Below, in pieces: positions 30,933-39,087 of a DNA stretch of 51,453 bases. Below the pieces are notes generated by a model, which was given only the letters and a program-made list of their open reading frames with translations, was not told where the DNA came from and made no database searches. Positions within the stretch are counted from its first letter, which is position 1, and every line of letters starts with the position of its first letter. This DNA is from Triparma columacea (lineage: Eukaryota > Sar > Bolidophyceae > Parmales > Triparmaceae). The translations under genes and the position numbers were made by a program. Location of the stretch: positions 4,299 through 55,751 of the forward strand of contig BRYA01000006.1 in the NCBI GenBank assembly GCA_030267965.1, in the 5' to 3' direction.

Positions 30933-31751
30933 CTATTCGATTTGTCCTCTCCCCGTCCATTCCATAACCCCCTCCATAACCCACTTAAAGGTCTTCGTCC
31001 CCCAGACTTTCCCAACAATGGTTTTGATAAATTCGTCCTGCAGTTTCATGCCCCAAGACAGGGTTCGAAATATCCATCCACCTCCTTCGTCTGGGGACGT
31101 GGGTTCAGTCTCATTTGTGGATTCAACTGTTGGGACGTTAACGTCCTTACCTCCCTTATTAACTTCGTCACCTTCCTCACAATCTCTCTCCTCTCCTTCT
31201 CCCCCACCGCAGTTTAGGAGAGCTGGTGGGGTTAAGGTTCTCCTCATGGTTCCAGGGCTCTTCCTCATGCTCAATACATCCTCATTATCCGCAGCAGCGG
31301 GGTATGATGTGGATAGGGGTGGGGGAGGGGGGGGATGGGGACTGGCGGCGATCACCGAGCTGCTTGAGGTGGTGGTGGCGTTACTGGTAAGAGGAGCGGA
31401 TGTCTTGGCCCTTTTACCTCTCCTCTTTCTGCTCTTTTTTCGACCGTTCTTTGATGCTCCTGCAAAGTTGAGGAGTCGAGGCGAGACACTACCTCCTACA
31501 GTTGCGGCGGCTGCTGTTTCTGTGGCTGACGGTAAGACTTTTTCCGAGGCATTTGTCGACACTTTTGGGGTTGAAGATTTGGTGGTGGTGGCAGTGGCGG
31601 TGGCGTTGGCGGGCGCGGGGAGGGTGTTCTCTTTTTGTGTGGAGGAGGTAGGTGGAGGTGAAACGGTTTTAGTCGTAACTGATGCAGTAACAGGAGGTGT
31701 AAAGTGAGGCGGAGTGTTGGGCTGAGGTGAGTAGAGGGAGCTTCTGACCAT
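30933..31751 (-). CDS. Hypothetical Ser/Thr/Pro-rich basic protein (272 aa)
   Basis: I do not recognise a family. ATG at 31751 and TAG end at 30933, single exon. The N-terminal half is Thr/Ser/Pro/Ala-rich with a KEN tripeptide (TQKENTLP) at about residue 40. A strongly basic cluster (KNGRKKSRKRRGKRAK, about 101-116) would serve as a nuclear or nucleolar signal. A Pro run (PHPPPPPP), an acidic patch and a conserved-looking aromatic end (GGGWIFRTLSWGMKLQDEF ... KWVMEGVMEWTG) follow; the last 50 residues are the least biased and look like a folded or amphipathic element. It converges on the RlmN-like gene (154 bp apart) and is divergent from the desaturase. The opposite strand is also open, so the call rests on the C-terminal composition. 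Confidence 0.5.
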   Translation of the reverse strand: MVRSSLYSPQPNTPPHFTPPVTASVTTKTVSPPPTSSTQKENTLPAPANATATATTTKSSTPKVSTNASEKVLPSATETAAAATVGGSVSPRLLNFAGASKNGRKKSRKRRGKRAKTSAPLTSNATTTSSSSVIAASPHPPPPPPLSTSYPAAADNEDVLSMRKSPGTMRRTLTPPALLNCGGGEGEERDCEEGDEVNKGGKDVNVPTVESTNETEPTSPDEGGGWIFRTLSWGMKLQDEFIKTIVGKVWGTKTFKWVMEGVMEWTGRGQIE

Positions 31752-32083
31752 CTATTTCGTGTATTTATTGTGTATTTATGGTGTATGAGTATCGTTTAGG
31801 GTGATAAAAGCGTATGAGAATGTGAGAATGTGAGAATAGTGGAAAGAATGGTGAAAGAATGGTGGGTTAACAAACGAGTGTGTCACCACTAGTCGTTTGT
31901 TCCCCTTTTAATTTCACTTTCTCTTCATCTTTAATCCATATTTGATGAACAACAACTACACAATTATACATTCAATACTTACATTAGTCGTCGCAGGACT
32001 CATATCAGCTAGAATACTTTCCATTCAAAGTCCTAAAAATTTGCCTTCAAAAAACCAGCCGGAAATGTGACTCAAATCTTCAA
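31752..32083. promoter_or_regulatory. Divergent intergenic region with an inverted repeat
   Basis: 332 bp, AT-rich, between the minus-strand hypothetical gene and the plus-strand desaturase. It holds GAATGTGA and AAAGAATGGTG short direct repeats (31815-31865). A 9-bp inverted repeat follows, AACAAACGA (31869-31877) with TCGTTTGTT (31893-31901), whose 15-bp centre also contains GTG/CAC. Likely the shared promoter; the inverted repeat could be a protein-binding site (inference). Confidence 0.45.
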
Positions 32084-33463
32084 ATGTTTACCATCTCCCC
32101 CAAGCATGCAGAGGCTTCTACCGATAGCTCGTCATCTGACGATGAAGATAATGAGAATAATAAAGAGAATAAACGTGTCACAAAATCAGTAACAGTAGGC
32201 CAGGAGAAGGTATTAGTTGCACTTTTGAAGCGAAATGGCCCGAATGTGAGTCGTGGGAGGGTGGCAGGGGGGATGGGAGGGGTAGGGAAGGTACAGCTAA
32301 CGTGAAATCTCAAAGGTACAGCTAACGTGAAATCTCAAAAGAGGTTTCAAGTGTGAAATGTGTCACCTTCAGCTACACTCAAAGTTGGGCACACGAGAGT
32401 CACACCAAAATACTAACAACGTTTCCAAAACCCACCCTAGGATGGCAAGGCCTGGAGGACACTCTTGGTCAGTGCGATCTTTTGGGGTTCGAGCGTCGCT
32501 TACATGGTCCATAGTCAGAGTGTGTTATCCACCTTACTAGTTAGTATTTCCATAGTTCGTAATTTCATGATTCTCCACGACGCTTGCCACCTAAGTTTTT
32601 TCAGATCCCACCGTCACAACATTACGCTCGCCAAGGCGATACAGTTCTTCTCCCAGTTCGAGTGGAGCACTTGGCAGAAGACGCACAACCACCACCACCA
32701 CCATCTTGGGGATAATAGCGTATTCGACACCTCCCTTACGGTCTGGTTTTCGGAGGAGGAATACGCGAAAATGCCACTCAAGTTCTGGATCCCCTTCCGT
32801 CTCATCAGGTGAGATAGTCGCGTTGTGGTTCATCGTAGTCACCATCCAAGAAGCTTACCGCCTTACTAAATTCGCTCGCCTCTGCCTCTTAGAGACCCCA
32901 TGCTCTTCTTCCCGATTGCGTCTGCCTGGGTATTCTTCGTCTCCCGTCCAGTCGTCCAGTTCCTCCCCCGCTACACAATCCCAGCTCTAATTTACTCCCT
33001 CTTCGGCCTAAAGCCGTTCTTCCTATACAACTTATCCGGTTGGGTTGCCGGTATAATAGGCCTCTCACTTTTCCACCTCCAGCATCAGGTCAACACCCCG
33101 TACAGGGTTACCAAGAACAGGAAGAGCACGATCGACGCCGGGCTGTACGGGAGCACGCTTTTGAAGATAAGGTGGCCGTTTACGATTATTACATTGGGGA
33201 TTGAGTTCCACCACATACACCACGCATCGACGCGGGTGCCTGGCTACAACCTGGCTGATTGCCATGCCGAGGGAGAGGCCCTTGGTCTATTCAAGGACGT
33301 TAACCGCGTGGGAGGATACAGGGCATTCGTGTCGATGTTCCATGCGCTGTTCAAGGGGAGAACGAAGTTCTCACATGCTGACCATCACGACCCGGAACAC
33401 GAGCTACCGTCGTTCGTCACTTTTTGGCCTTACAGTGCTCTTAGTTTGTACGATCAGTCTTGA
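32084..33463 (+). CDS. Membrane fatty acid desaturase (Delta-12/omega-6-like), 3 exons, 366 aa
   Basis: Exons 32084-32245, 32441-32808 and 32893-33463; all junctions are GT-AG and in frame (367 codons with stop). The three histidine boxes that hold the di-iron centre are present: HDACH (100-104), H-N-HHHHH (136, 138-142) and EFHHIHH (283-287), followed by STRVPGYNL as in acyl-lipid desaturases of the DesA/FAD6 type. Hydrophobic segments lie at about 61-95, 180-215 and 219-240. The first 54 residues are hydrophilic, Ser/Asp/Glu/Asn-rich (SSSSDDEDNENNKEN) and not a clear transit peptide, so ER location is as likely as plastid. No cytochrome b5 domain. It would introduce a double bond into a membrane-lipid acyl chain; regioselectivity cannot be read from the sequence. 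Confidence 0.87.
32290..32339 (+). repeat. Perfect 25-bp tandem duplication in desaturase intron 1
   Basis: Two perfect copies of a 25-bp unit beginning GGTACAGCTAACGTGAAATC inside the 195-bp intron (32246-32440). Each copy carries a GCTAAC that resembles a branch-point sequence, although it lies about 100 bp or more before the acceptor CCACCCTAG. Confidence 0.93.
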
Positions 33464-33541
33464 AGTTTTGGGGGGGGGTAAAAATAAGCAATTTGATGTC
33501 CATTGAATTGCTTATACTCGCGCATTACTGTATTGTTTCGT

Positions 33542-33865
33542 TCATTTCTTCTTACCCCTACCATTCTTGCCCTTCTTCCCCTTCTTCCCCTTCCTTCCCG
33601 ACGCAGCTACTCCATCCTCTCTTCCCACCATCGTTGCTCCCGCTGCCGCTCCCTTCCCTGTCTTATGCCTCCCTTTGACCATCGCCTCACTCTCCCCCTT
33701 CTCGTTCAGCGGGCCCCCGCACTGAACCTTGTGCTTCTTCCAGTGTTTCATCTGACACTCCTGAGAGCAGTAAGCGACAGTGCGACAGGGACACATATGG
33801 AGCTTGTCACGATCACGCTCCTTGGCAGTTAGAGCCTCGCAAACCTCGCAGCAGAAGGGACGGCC
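33542..33865 (-). pseudogene. Partial third copy of the ankyrin-MYND gene (MYND finger and basic tail only)
   Basis: From GRPFCCEVCEALTAKERDRD to the basic tail ending GRGKKK and a stop, about 108 codons. It has a complete MYND zinc finger (CxxC, MCPCRTVAYCSQECQ, KHWKKHKVQC) but no ankyrin part and no own start. It begins immediately downstream of, and in the same frame as, the stop codon of the neighbouring gene (TGA at 33877-33875, then three codons, then GGC CGT CCC). It arose by tandem duplication of the 3' end; the breakpoint shows a CAA microhomology. Probably not translated unless the TGA is read through. Confidence 0.8.
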
Positions 33866-33874
33866 TTGTTTCGT

Positions 33875-35020
33875 TCACTTCTTCTTACCCCTACTATTCT
33901 TGCCCTTCTTCCCCTTCTTCCCCTTCTTCCTCGTCGCAACTGCTCCTTCCGCTACTCCCACATCCGCTCCTCCCGCCGCCGTTCCCTTCCCTGTCTTATG
34001 CCTCCCCTTGACAATCGCCTCACTCTCCCCCTTCTCGTTCAGCGGGCCCCCGCACTGCACCTTGTGCTCCCTCCAGTGCTTGACCTGACACTCCTTCGAG
34101 CAGTAAGCGACGTTGCGACAGGGACACATATGGAGCTTGTCACGCCCCACCTCCTTGGCGGTTAGAGCCTCGCAAACCTCGCAGCAGAAGGGACGGCCTT
34201 GAAGGTAATGTTTCGTGATGTTGGTGATTGTAGGATCGCGATTGGAAGGATGGCAGAAATTGAATTTATCTCGAACTACGTCGGAATCGGGCTTTCCGAG
34301 ATGAAGAAATGTTGCGAACATCTTTATTGCGACATCTCTACTAAGGCCAGGAAGTTCTCCTTTGCACGCTCGGAGGCAATGACTAAAGACATAAAATACG
34401 TCCTTGGTGGATGGAATAGCACCGCGCGTGAGAAACAGCCTGCATATGTCGTGTGCTCCATAAAAGATAGTACAAGCAAGTGGTGAAAAAACAACTCCCT
34501 GGTCAACCACTGTCTTGTTCACATTTGCTCCATGATCGAGAAGTGCTATGGCCTGATCAATGTGTCCCCTTGTAGTAGCAACCATCAAAAGGTTGTTGTA
34601 AAAGTCTCTCACCAACCCTTCGACTTGTGGGTCCATATTAGGGTCAAGTCCATGTTCTAAGAGCAATCTCAAGATTGTTGAATTGTCACTATTCTCCATT
34701 GACTTATCTGCGGCCCTGTACATAGCTTCCTTGTTGTCGAAGCCGGCCTCTAAGATAAGCTTGACCATCTCAACATTTTCGTAATGTGAGGCTCTTGTGA
34801 GGACTGAACCTACCGTCTGCCTATCTGAAGAGAGATAAACTCCCAACAAAACCTCAGGACCATGTTCCTTGGCATACCCCTTGATGCGATCCCAGTCTTG
34901 GGCTAGAGCCCAATCTAAGCACAACTGCTGACCGTCTGTCAAATCGTTCCTACTATATACTGCCACATTTGTGGTCTCTGATGAATTGTGTGACGATCGT
35001 ACCTCCGATTGGGCTTCCAT
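33875..35020 (-). CDS. Ankyrin-repeat MYND zinc-finger protein, copy A (381 aa)
   Basis: Single exon from ATG 35020. Residues about 30-230 form degenerate ankyrin repeats (VEMVKLILEAGFDN, TILRLLLEHGLDPN, IDQAIALLDHGANVN, HDICRLFLTRGAIPS). A MYND finger spans about 277-323 (CCEVC, MCPCRNVAYCSKECQ, KHWREHKVQC), with all zinc ligands present. The tail is a low-complexity basic stretch (KKGKKGKKGKNSRGKKK), a likely nuclear localisation or nucleic-acid-binding tail. MYND fingers bind Pro-rich peptides in protein partners; ankyrin-MYND proteins are often expanded in algal genomes. It is nearly identical over its 3' two-thirds to copy B, the next gene upstream on this strand. Confidence 0.85.
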   Translation of the reverse strand: MEAQSEVRSSHNSSETTNVAVYSRNDLTDGQQLCLDWALAQDWDRIKGYAKEHGPEVLLGVYLSSDRQTVGSVLTRASHYENVEMVKLILEAGFDNKEAMYRAADKSMENSDNSTILRLLLEHGLDPNMDPQVEGLVRDFYNNLLMVATTRGHIDQAIALLDHGANVNKTVVDQGVVFSPLACTIFYGAHDICRLFLTRGAIPSTKDVFYVFSHCLRACKGELPGLSRDVAIKMFATFLHLGKPDSDVVRDKFNFCHPSNRDPTITNITKHYLQGRPFCCEVCEALTAKEVGRDKLHMCPCRNVAYCSKECQVKHWREHKVQCGGPLNEKGESEAIVKGRHKTGKGTAAGGADVGVAEGAVATRKKGKKGKKGKNSRGKKK

Positions 35021-35318
35021 TTTTGAGCGAACTTATCCCGAATGTAAGTTTATAGCGGCAAATTGCGATATGAAAGTGATCAATAAAGCCTTTAAGCTAC
35101 TCCAAGCAGGTAGAAGTGTCGTGTAGGTGCTAATATTGGAGTCTAACCAAAACTGCCACCAACCCCAAAATCTGTGCTCTGCTCCTCCTGCCTCTGAAAG
35201 TTTCTTCAGAGAAATATGAAACTGTTCATTCTCACGCTAATCGCTAAAAGTAAGTTATTTGATGTACTTCGAATTCTGAAAAATTGCTTATAGCCGCCGC
35301 ATTACTGTATTGTTTCGT

Positions 35319-36458
35319 TCACTTCTTCTTACCCCTACTATTCTTGCCCTTCTTGCCCTTCTTCCCCTTCTTCCCCGTCGCACTTGCTCCTTCCGCTACT
35401 CCCACATCCGCTCCTCCCGCCGCCGCTCCCTTCCCTGTCTTATGCCTCCCCTTGACCATCGCCTCACTCTCCCCCTTCTCGTTCAGCGGGCCCCCGCACT
35501 GCACCTTGTGCTTCTTCCAGTGTTTCATCTGACACTCCTGAGAGCAGTAAGCGACAGTGCGACAGGGACACATATGGAGCTTGGAGCGGGACTTAGCGGT
35601 GAGAGCCTCGCAAACTGAGCAGCAGAAGGGACGGCCTTGAAGGTAATGTTTTGTGATGTTGGCGATTGTAGGATCTCGTCTGGAAGGATGGAATGAATCG
35701 AATTTGTCTCGAACTACGTCGGAATCGGGCTTTCCGAGATGAAGAAATGTTGCGAACATCTTTATTGCGACATCTCTACTAAGCCTAGGGTCTTCTCCTT
35801 TGCACGCTTTGAGGCATAAACTAAACACAATATGCACGTCGTTGGTGGTTGGAATAGCACCGCGCGTGAGAAACAGCCTGCATATGTCGTGTGTTCCAAA
35901 ATAGAAAGTACGAGTAAGTGGTGAATGAACACGTCCATCAGGGGAAACCACTACCTTGTTCACATTTGCTCCATGATCGAGAAGTGCTATGGCCTGATCA
36001 ATGTTTTTGACAGAAGCAGCAGACATCAAAAGGTTGCAACCTCGTGGGTCCATATCAGGATCAAGTCCATGTTCTAAGAGCAATCTCAAGATTGTTGAAT
36101 TGTCGCTATACCTCATTGATATTGCTGCGGCAAAGAACATGACTTCATTGTTGTCGAAGCCAGCCTCTAAGGTAAGCTTGACCATCTCAACATTATCGTA
36201 TTGAGAGGCGTTTGTGAGGACTGAAGCTACGCCCCATTCCTCATCAACAAGCTCATATACCGACATCTTATCTGTATAAGCGCCTAACAAAACCTCAGGA
36301 CCATGTTCCTTGGCATACCCCTTGATGCGATCCCAGTCATGCTCACAAGCCCAATCTATACAGCACTGTTGACCTTCTGTCAAATCGTCCCATCCATGTA
36401 CTACATTTGTGGTCTCTGATGAATTGTGTGACGATGGTACCTCTGATTGGGCTTCCAT
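35319..36458 (-). CDS. Ankyrin-repeat MYND zinc-finger protein, copy B (379 aa)
   Basis: Paralogue of copy A with the same start (MEAQSEV-SSHNSSETTNV), the same order of ankyrin repeats and the same MYND finger (CCSVC, MCPCRTVAYCSQECQ, KHWKKHKVQC, about 274-320) and basic Gly-Lys tail. Differences cluster in the ankyrin part (for example YTDKMSVYELVDEEW in B) and in the linker before the MYND core (AKSRSKLHM versus AKEVGRDKLHM). Its MYND sequence (SQECQMKHWKKHK) matches the truncated fragment at 33542 better than copy A does, which suggests the fragment came from a B-like copy or was converted by it. Confidence 0.85.
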   Translation of the reverse strand: MEAQSEVPSSHNSSETTNVVHGWDDLTEGQQCCIDWACEHDWDRIKGYAKEHGPEVLLGAYTDKMSVYELVDEEWGVASVLTNASQYDNVEMVKLTLEAGFDNNEVMFFAAAISMRYSDNSTILRLLLEHGLDPDMDPRGCNLLMSAASVKNIDQAIALLDHGANVNKVVVSPDGRVHSPLTRTFYFGTHDICRLFLTRGAIPTTNDVHIVFSLCLKACKGEDPRLSRDVAIKMFATFLHLGKPDSDVVRDKFDSFHPSRRDPTIANITKHYLQGRPFCCSVCEALTAKSRSKLHMCPCRTVAYCSQECQMKHWKKHKVQCGGPLNEKGESEAMVKGRHKTGKGAAAGGADVGVAEGASATGKKGKKGKKGKNSRGKKK

Positions 36459-36963
36459 TTTTGAGCGAACTTATCCCGAAAGTAAGTTTATAGCGGCAAA
36501 TTGCGATATGAAAGTGATCAACAAAGCCTTGAAGCTACTCCACTTAGGCAGAAGTGTCGTGTAGGTGCTAAAATTGGAGTCAAACAAAACTGCCACCAAC
36601 CCCAAAATCTGTGCTCTGCTCCTCTGCCTCGAGAAAGAATCAGTCAAAATCTCAGAGATTTTTATATACTTATATAATAGTTAGGTAGGCACGTAGGTAG
36701 GCACGCTGGTAGACCTAGCTCATCCCCAATATGTCCTCTCCTACAAGGCGTTGATAACAATTGAATTGTCTTCAAAGGCCTTAAACACAAGTGTCTGTTG
36801 CTTTTTTCCCCGACACGCCTCCTCCTTCTAACCCCATTTAAATCATCCCTCCTCACTCTCCTTCTCAATCTCTTCCTCACGCATATATACGAATTATGAA
36901 CTCTCTCGTTTTCTCTCACACACTCTCGTTATCTCTCCAAATCTCTCCAAATCTCTCCAAAGA
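36459..36963. promoter_or_regulatory. Intergenic region between ankyrin-MYND copy B and the acidic-tailed protein
   Basis: 505 bp. The left part (36459-36640) is the promoter block duplicated with the MYND genes. Next is an AT-rich palindromic stretch (TTTTTATATACTTATATAATAG, about 36659-36680) and a duplicated TAGGCACG. A pyrimidine-rich leader with three perfect copies of ATCTCTCCAA (36931-36960) abuts the start codon at 36964. Confidence 0.5.
36931..36960 (+). repeat. Three perfect 10-bp repeats in the 5' leader
   Basis: ATCTCTCCAA repeated exactly three times, ending four bases before the ATG at 36964. This is a pyrimidine-rich leader repeat; effect on translation unknown. Confidence 0.95.
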
Positions 36964-37536
36964 ATGTCCGATCCAAAAAGTCCTCATCAAGATATACTTT
37001 TCCTGCAGCAAATAGAGGACTCGTTAGTGTTCTCCCCTAACGATGAGGTCCTTCAAGAAGCCTCAAATACTCCCCAAATGAAGGAGGAGTCGTTACATTC
37101 AACCAAGCCTAATACTTCACCTACCTCTGCAGGTTTGGAGGAGGCTGCTTATGTCTGTGACCATGGTAAGGAGAACGTTCCCCTCGTTCCCCCCGTAGGA
37201 TTGGGTGGCCGTAAATCCTCAATGTCATTATCCTCCCCATTTCCTTCACTTGATTTCTCGGTTTCCCCACCTCCCAAGCAGCATTGGAGGGGTGAGCAGG
37301 TGGGGGGTAGGACGTTTAGGGAATTGGATAATACGCCTAGGAGCGTTAATAGGTTCCGTATACTCGCGGTTGAATCTGTTTTCTCGGGAGAATTTGATGT
37401 CGAGAAGGTGGAGGAGAACGTTAAATACCATGTCGACACGGGAGATGACGAATGGGAGCACGAGGGAGAGGACGAGGGAGAGGACGAGGGAGGGGACGAG
37501 GGGGTGGGGTGCTGGGGGAGGATGAGGTTCTGGTGA
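36964..37536 (+). CDS. Hypothetical protein with KEN motif and acidic repeat tail (190 aa)
   Basis: No family recognised. The ATG at 36964 is the first in the frame. The protein is hydrophilic and probably disordered: Ser/Pro-rich, with CDHGKENVPLVPP (a KEN box-like degron motif) at about residue 66-78, RKSSMSLSSPFPS (a candidate phosphorylation cluster) at about 83-95, and RTFRELDNTPRSVNRFRILA at about 118-137. The last 30 residues are a Glu-Asp-Glu-Gly repeat (GEDEGEDEGGDEG). The stop directly follows GGTTCTG and a GTGAAAGGTAGG sequence that could be a splice donor, so the true 3' end may lie in further exons. KEN and RxxL-type motifs are short and occur by chance. Confidence 0.5.
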   Translation: MSDPKSPHQDILFLQQIEDSLVFSPNDEVLQEASNTPQMKEESLHSTKPNTSPTSAGLEEAAYVCDHGKENVPLVPPVGLGGRKSSMSLSSPFPSLDFSVSPPPKQHWRGEQVGGRTFRELDNTPRSVNRFRILAVESVFSGEFDVEKVEENVKYHVDTGDDEWEHEGEDEGEDEGGDEGVGCWGRMRFW

Positions 37537-38121
37537 AAGGTAGGGGGAACACACATCCCACACCAATGCAGCAGGGGATGGAGGGAGGGGAGCGAGGGAG
37601 GGAACGAGAGGGGATAGGAAAATCGTAGGAGGTTAGGAACGAAATTTGAGACGTGCATTTCTTAAATTACTTTACGTCACAACCGCAACTGTTTGTTAAA
37701 ACTCATCATCACCAAACACAACCACCCTTCCCCTTTAACCTCCCTACCTCCCTCACCTAGTCAAAAATCCAAAATAGATAATCACAGAACCAACCAAACC
37801 CTGTAAGTCCCCCCTCTATATCTCTCTTCCCCCCTCCCCCACTTCGCTCTACGTCTTTCCACCCTTCTCTCGTCTCTTTCTTCCTTTCCCTCCTCCCCCT
37901 CCTTGAATAAAATAGAACCCGACCCTCTTCCCCGACCCTGACACAAACCTGTTAACCAACAGAACCACAAGTATAAAAACAACGACACCTTTCAAAAAAA
38001 CGTACCTCCCCGTACCTCTACCCGCCCTAACACCCTTCCTTTTCAACCTCTCCTTTCCCTCAGTCTTTTCAATCCTCCCCCCACCCCCCCCAACACCCTT
38101 GCAATAAAAAGTCAGTCAACC
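37537..38121. other. Pyrimidine-rich intergenic region
   Basis: 585 bp between two plus-strand genes. The right half is C/T-rich with many CCCTCC and CTCTTTC runs and no convincing reading frame on either strand. It contains TTTACGTCAC (a TGACGTAA-type bZIP site read on the minus strand) near 37671 and an ACCCTGTAAGTCCC at about 37798, whose GTAAGT could be the donor of a 5' UTR intron of the Tudor-like gene. No gene assigned. Confidence 0.4.
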
Positions 38122-38979
38122 ATGTCCTTCGAGGTCCACGACTACAACGTCGGTCAGCATCTCTTCCGCTCAATCGACTCCATCCCCTTCCCCTGCGTCG
38201 TTCTAGCCGTCCAGCCCAACAACTCCTACCGTGTGCGTTACCTAGACGACGGTAATATTGAGGACAGGGTAGGGGGAGAGGAACTTGAGAGGCCACCGAA
38301 GGGATGGAAGTGGGAAGGGGAAATTAAGGATAAACCGGATGTTATAACGGCGGAAAGAGCGGATGATATACCTGACTTTGGAGGACAGGAGGTACAGGAG
38401 GTGAGAGAGAAGTATTTTTAATTAAGTGTGGGGGGGGGGGGGGTGGCGTTCTGTAAAAGCGGTTGGAAAAGTTCTATATTGAGCTTTATGGTGCGGCGTG
38501 GGGGACGCCCACTACTCACAAACCTCCCTCCCCCCCCTCTCCCCCGCGCGCCCAGGATGAGAAGGTACATGACAAGGCTGTCAAGGTCGTGGTGCATGGG
38601 GAGGACGATATGGAGGTGAGATAGAGTTGGGGATGCAGTATTTACAACATGACAGGAAGGATGTAGGGTTAGCTCGAGGGCTATTTCCATGGGGATCGTC
38701 GCATGATTGGGATGGTCGCATGGTTGGGATCGTCGCATGATTGTAATCCTCTAACACGGCCCTCTCCACGGCTCGCTTCGCTCGCCGGAACGATTTTAAA
38801 ATATTTACACTAACCTTCCCCCCCTCCGAAATCCGTTTCAGCCCCAGTTACCACCTTCTATGCCATCGTCACCTGACCGCTTGGGGGAGTCAAAGGAGGA
38901 TGGTAAGGAGGGTGAGGCTGTCGTAGTTAGGGGGGGTGGACTGAGGGCGCTAAGGGGGATCAAGAATACGAGATCGTGA
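38122..38979 (+). CDS. Small Tudor-like domain protein, 3 exons, 158 aa
   Basis: Exons 38122-38400, 38556-38615 and 38842-38979; the junctions are GAG|GTGAGA ... CCAG|GATGAG and GAG|GTGAGA ... TTTCAG|CCCCAG, all phase 0, giving 159 codons with the stop. Residues about 8-55 (VGQHLFRSI, FPCVVLAVQPNNSYRVRYLD, DGNIEDRV) match the Tudor/Agenet-type pattern of a five-strand barrel that binds methylated lysine or arginine: alternating aromatic and hydrophobic strands and a 'Y.V.Y.DDG..E' end. The rest is charged and probably disordered, ending in RGGGLRALRGIKNTRS. It is converging on the giant receptor gene, 108 bp away. Likely a chromatin or RNP reader; the partner is unknown. Confidence 0.7.
38693..38743 (+). 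repeat. Three 17-bp tandem repeats in intron 2 of the Tudor-like gene
   Basis: GGATCGTCGCATGATTG, GGATGGTCGCATGGTTG, GGATCGTCGCATGATTG in a row. Outer copies are identical and the middle one differs at two positions. Lies in the 226-bp intron 38616-38841. Confidence 0.93.
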
Positions 38980-39087
38980 TTGTTTTAGGGGGGGGGAGAG
39001 AGAGCGCTTTAAAAAAATAGTTTCTCTTTTCGAAACAGCGCGCACGCCAGCTCTTATTATGTCGCCCTTCCGCCGCCTCAGAATAGC

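Larger units (their letters stand above)
33470..36640 (-). repeat. Tandem gene array: two full ankyrin-MYND units and one partial unit
   Basis: Each full unit includes about 180 bp of upstream sequence (shared CGAACTTATCCCGAA and AAGTTTATAGCGGCAAAT, then TGCCACCAACCCCAAAATCT), the coding region and a short downstream block (shared GCATTACTGTATTGTTTCGTT). The partial unit at 33542-33865 keeps the same downstream block. So promoters are copied with the genes, and the array has grown by unequal exchange. Confidence 0.82.

Noticed and set aside
30776..31018. Minus-strand basic frame downstream of the hypothetical protein (KKRRRKQGG...)
   Set aside because: It could be a further exon, but no donor/acceptor pair connects it in frame with confidence. 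Left out as unproven.
31018..31707. Plus-strand open frame of 229 codons opposite the minus-strand hypothetical gene
   Set aside because: Composition is that of an antisense shadow of Thr/Ser/Pro codons; it lacks a plausible start context and overlaps entirely with the minus-strand frame, which has a better C-terminus.
36662..36919. Minus-strand Arg-rich frame of 85 codons
   Set aside because: Lies in the pyrimidine-rich leader and promoter of the gene at 36964; no family, biased composition, no start context.
37149..37658. Minus-strand Ser/Pro-rich frame of 169 codons
   Set aside because: Antisense shadow of the acidic repeat protein on the plus strand; the Ser/Pro runs are the complement of Glu/Gly codons.
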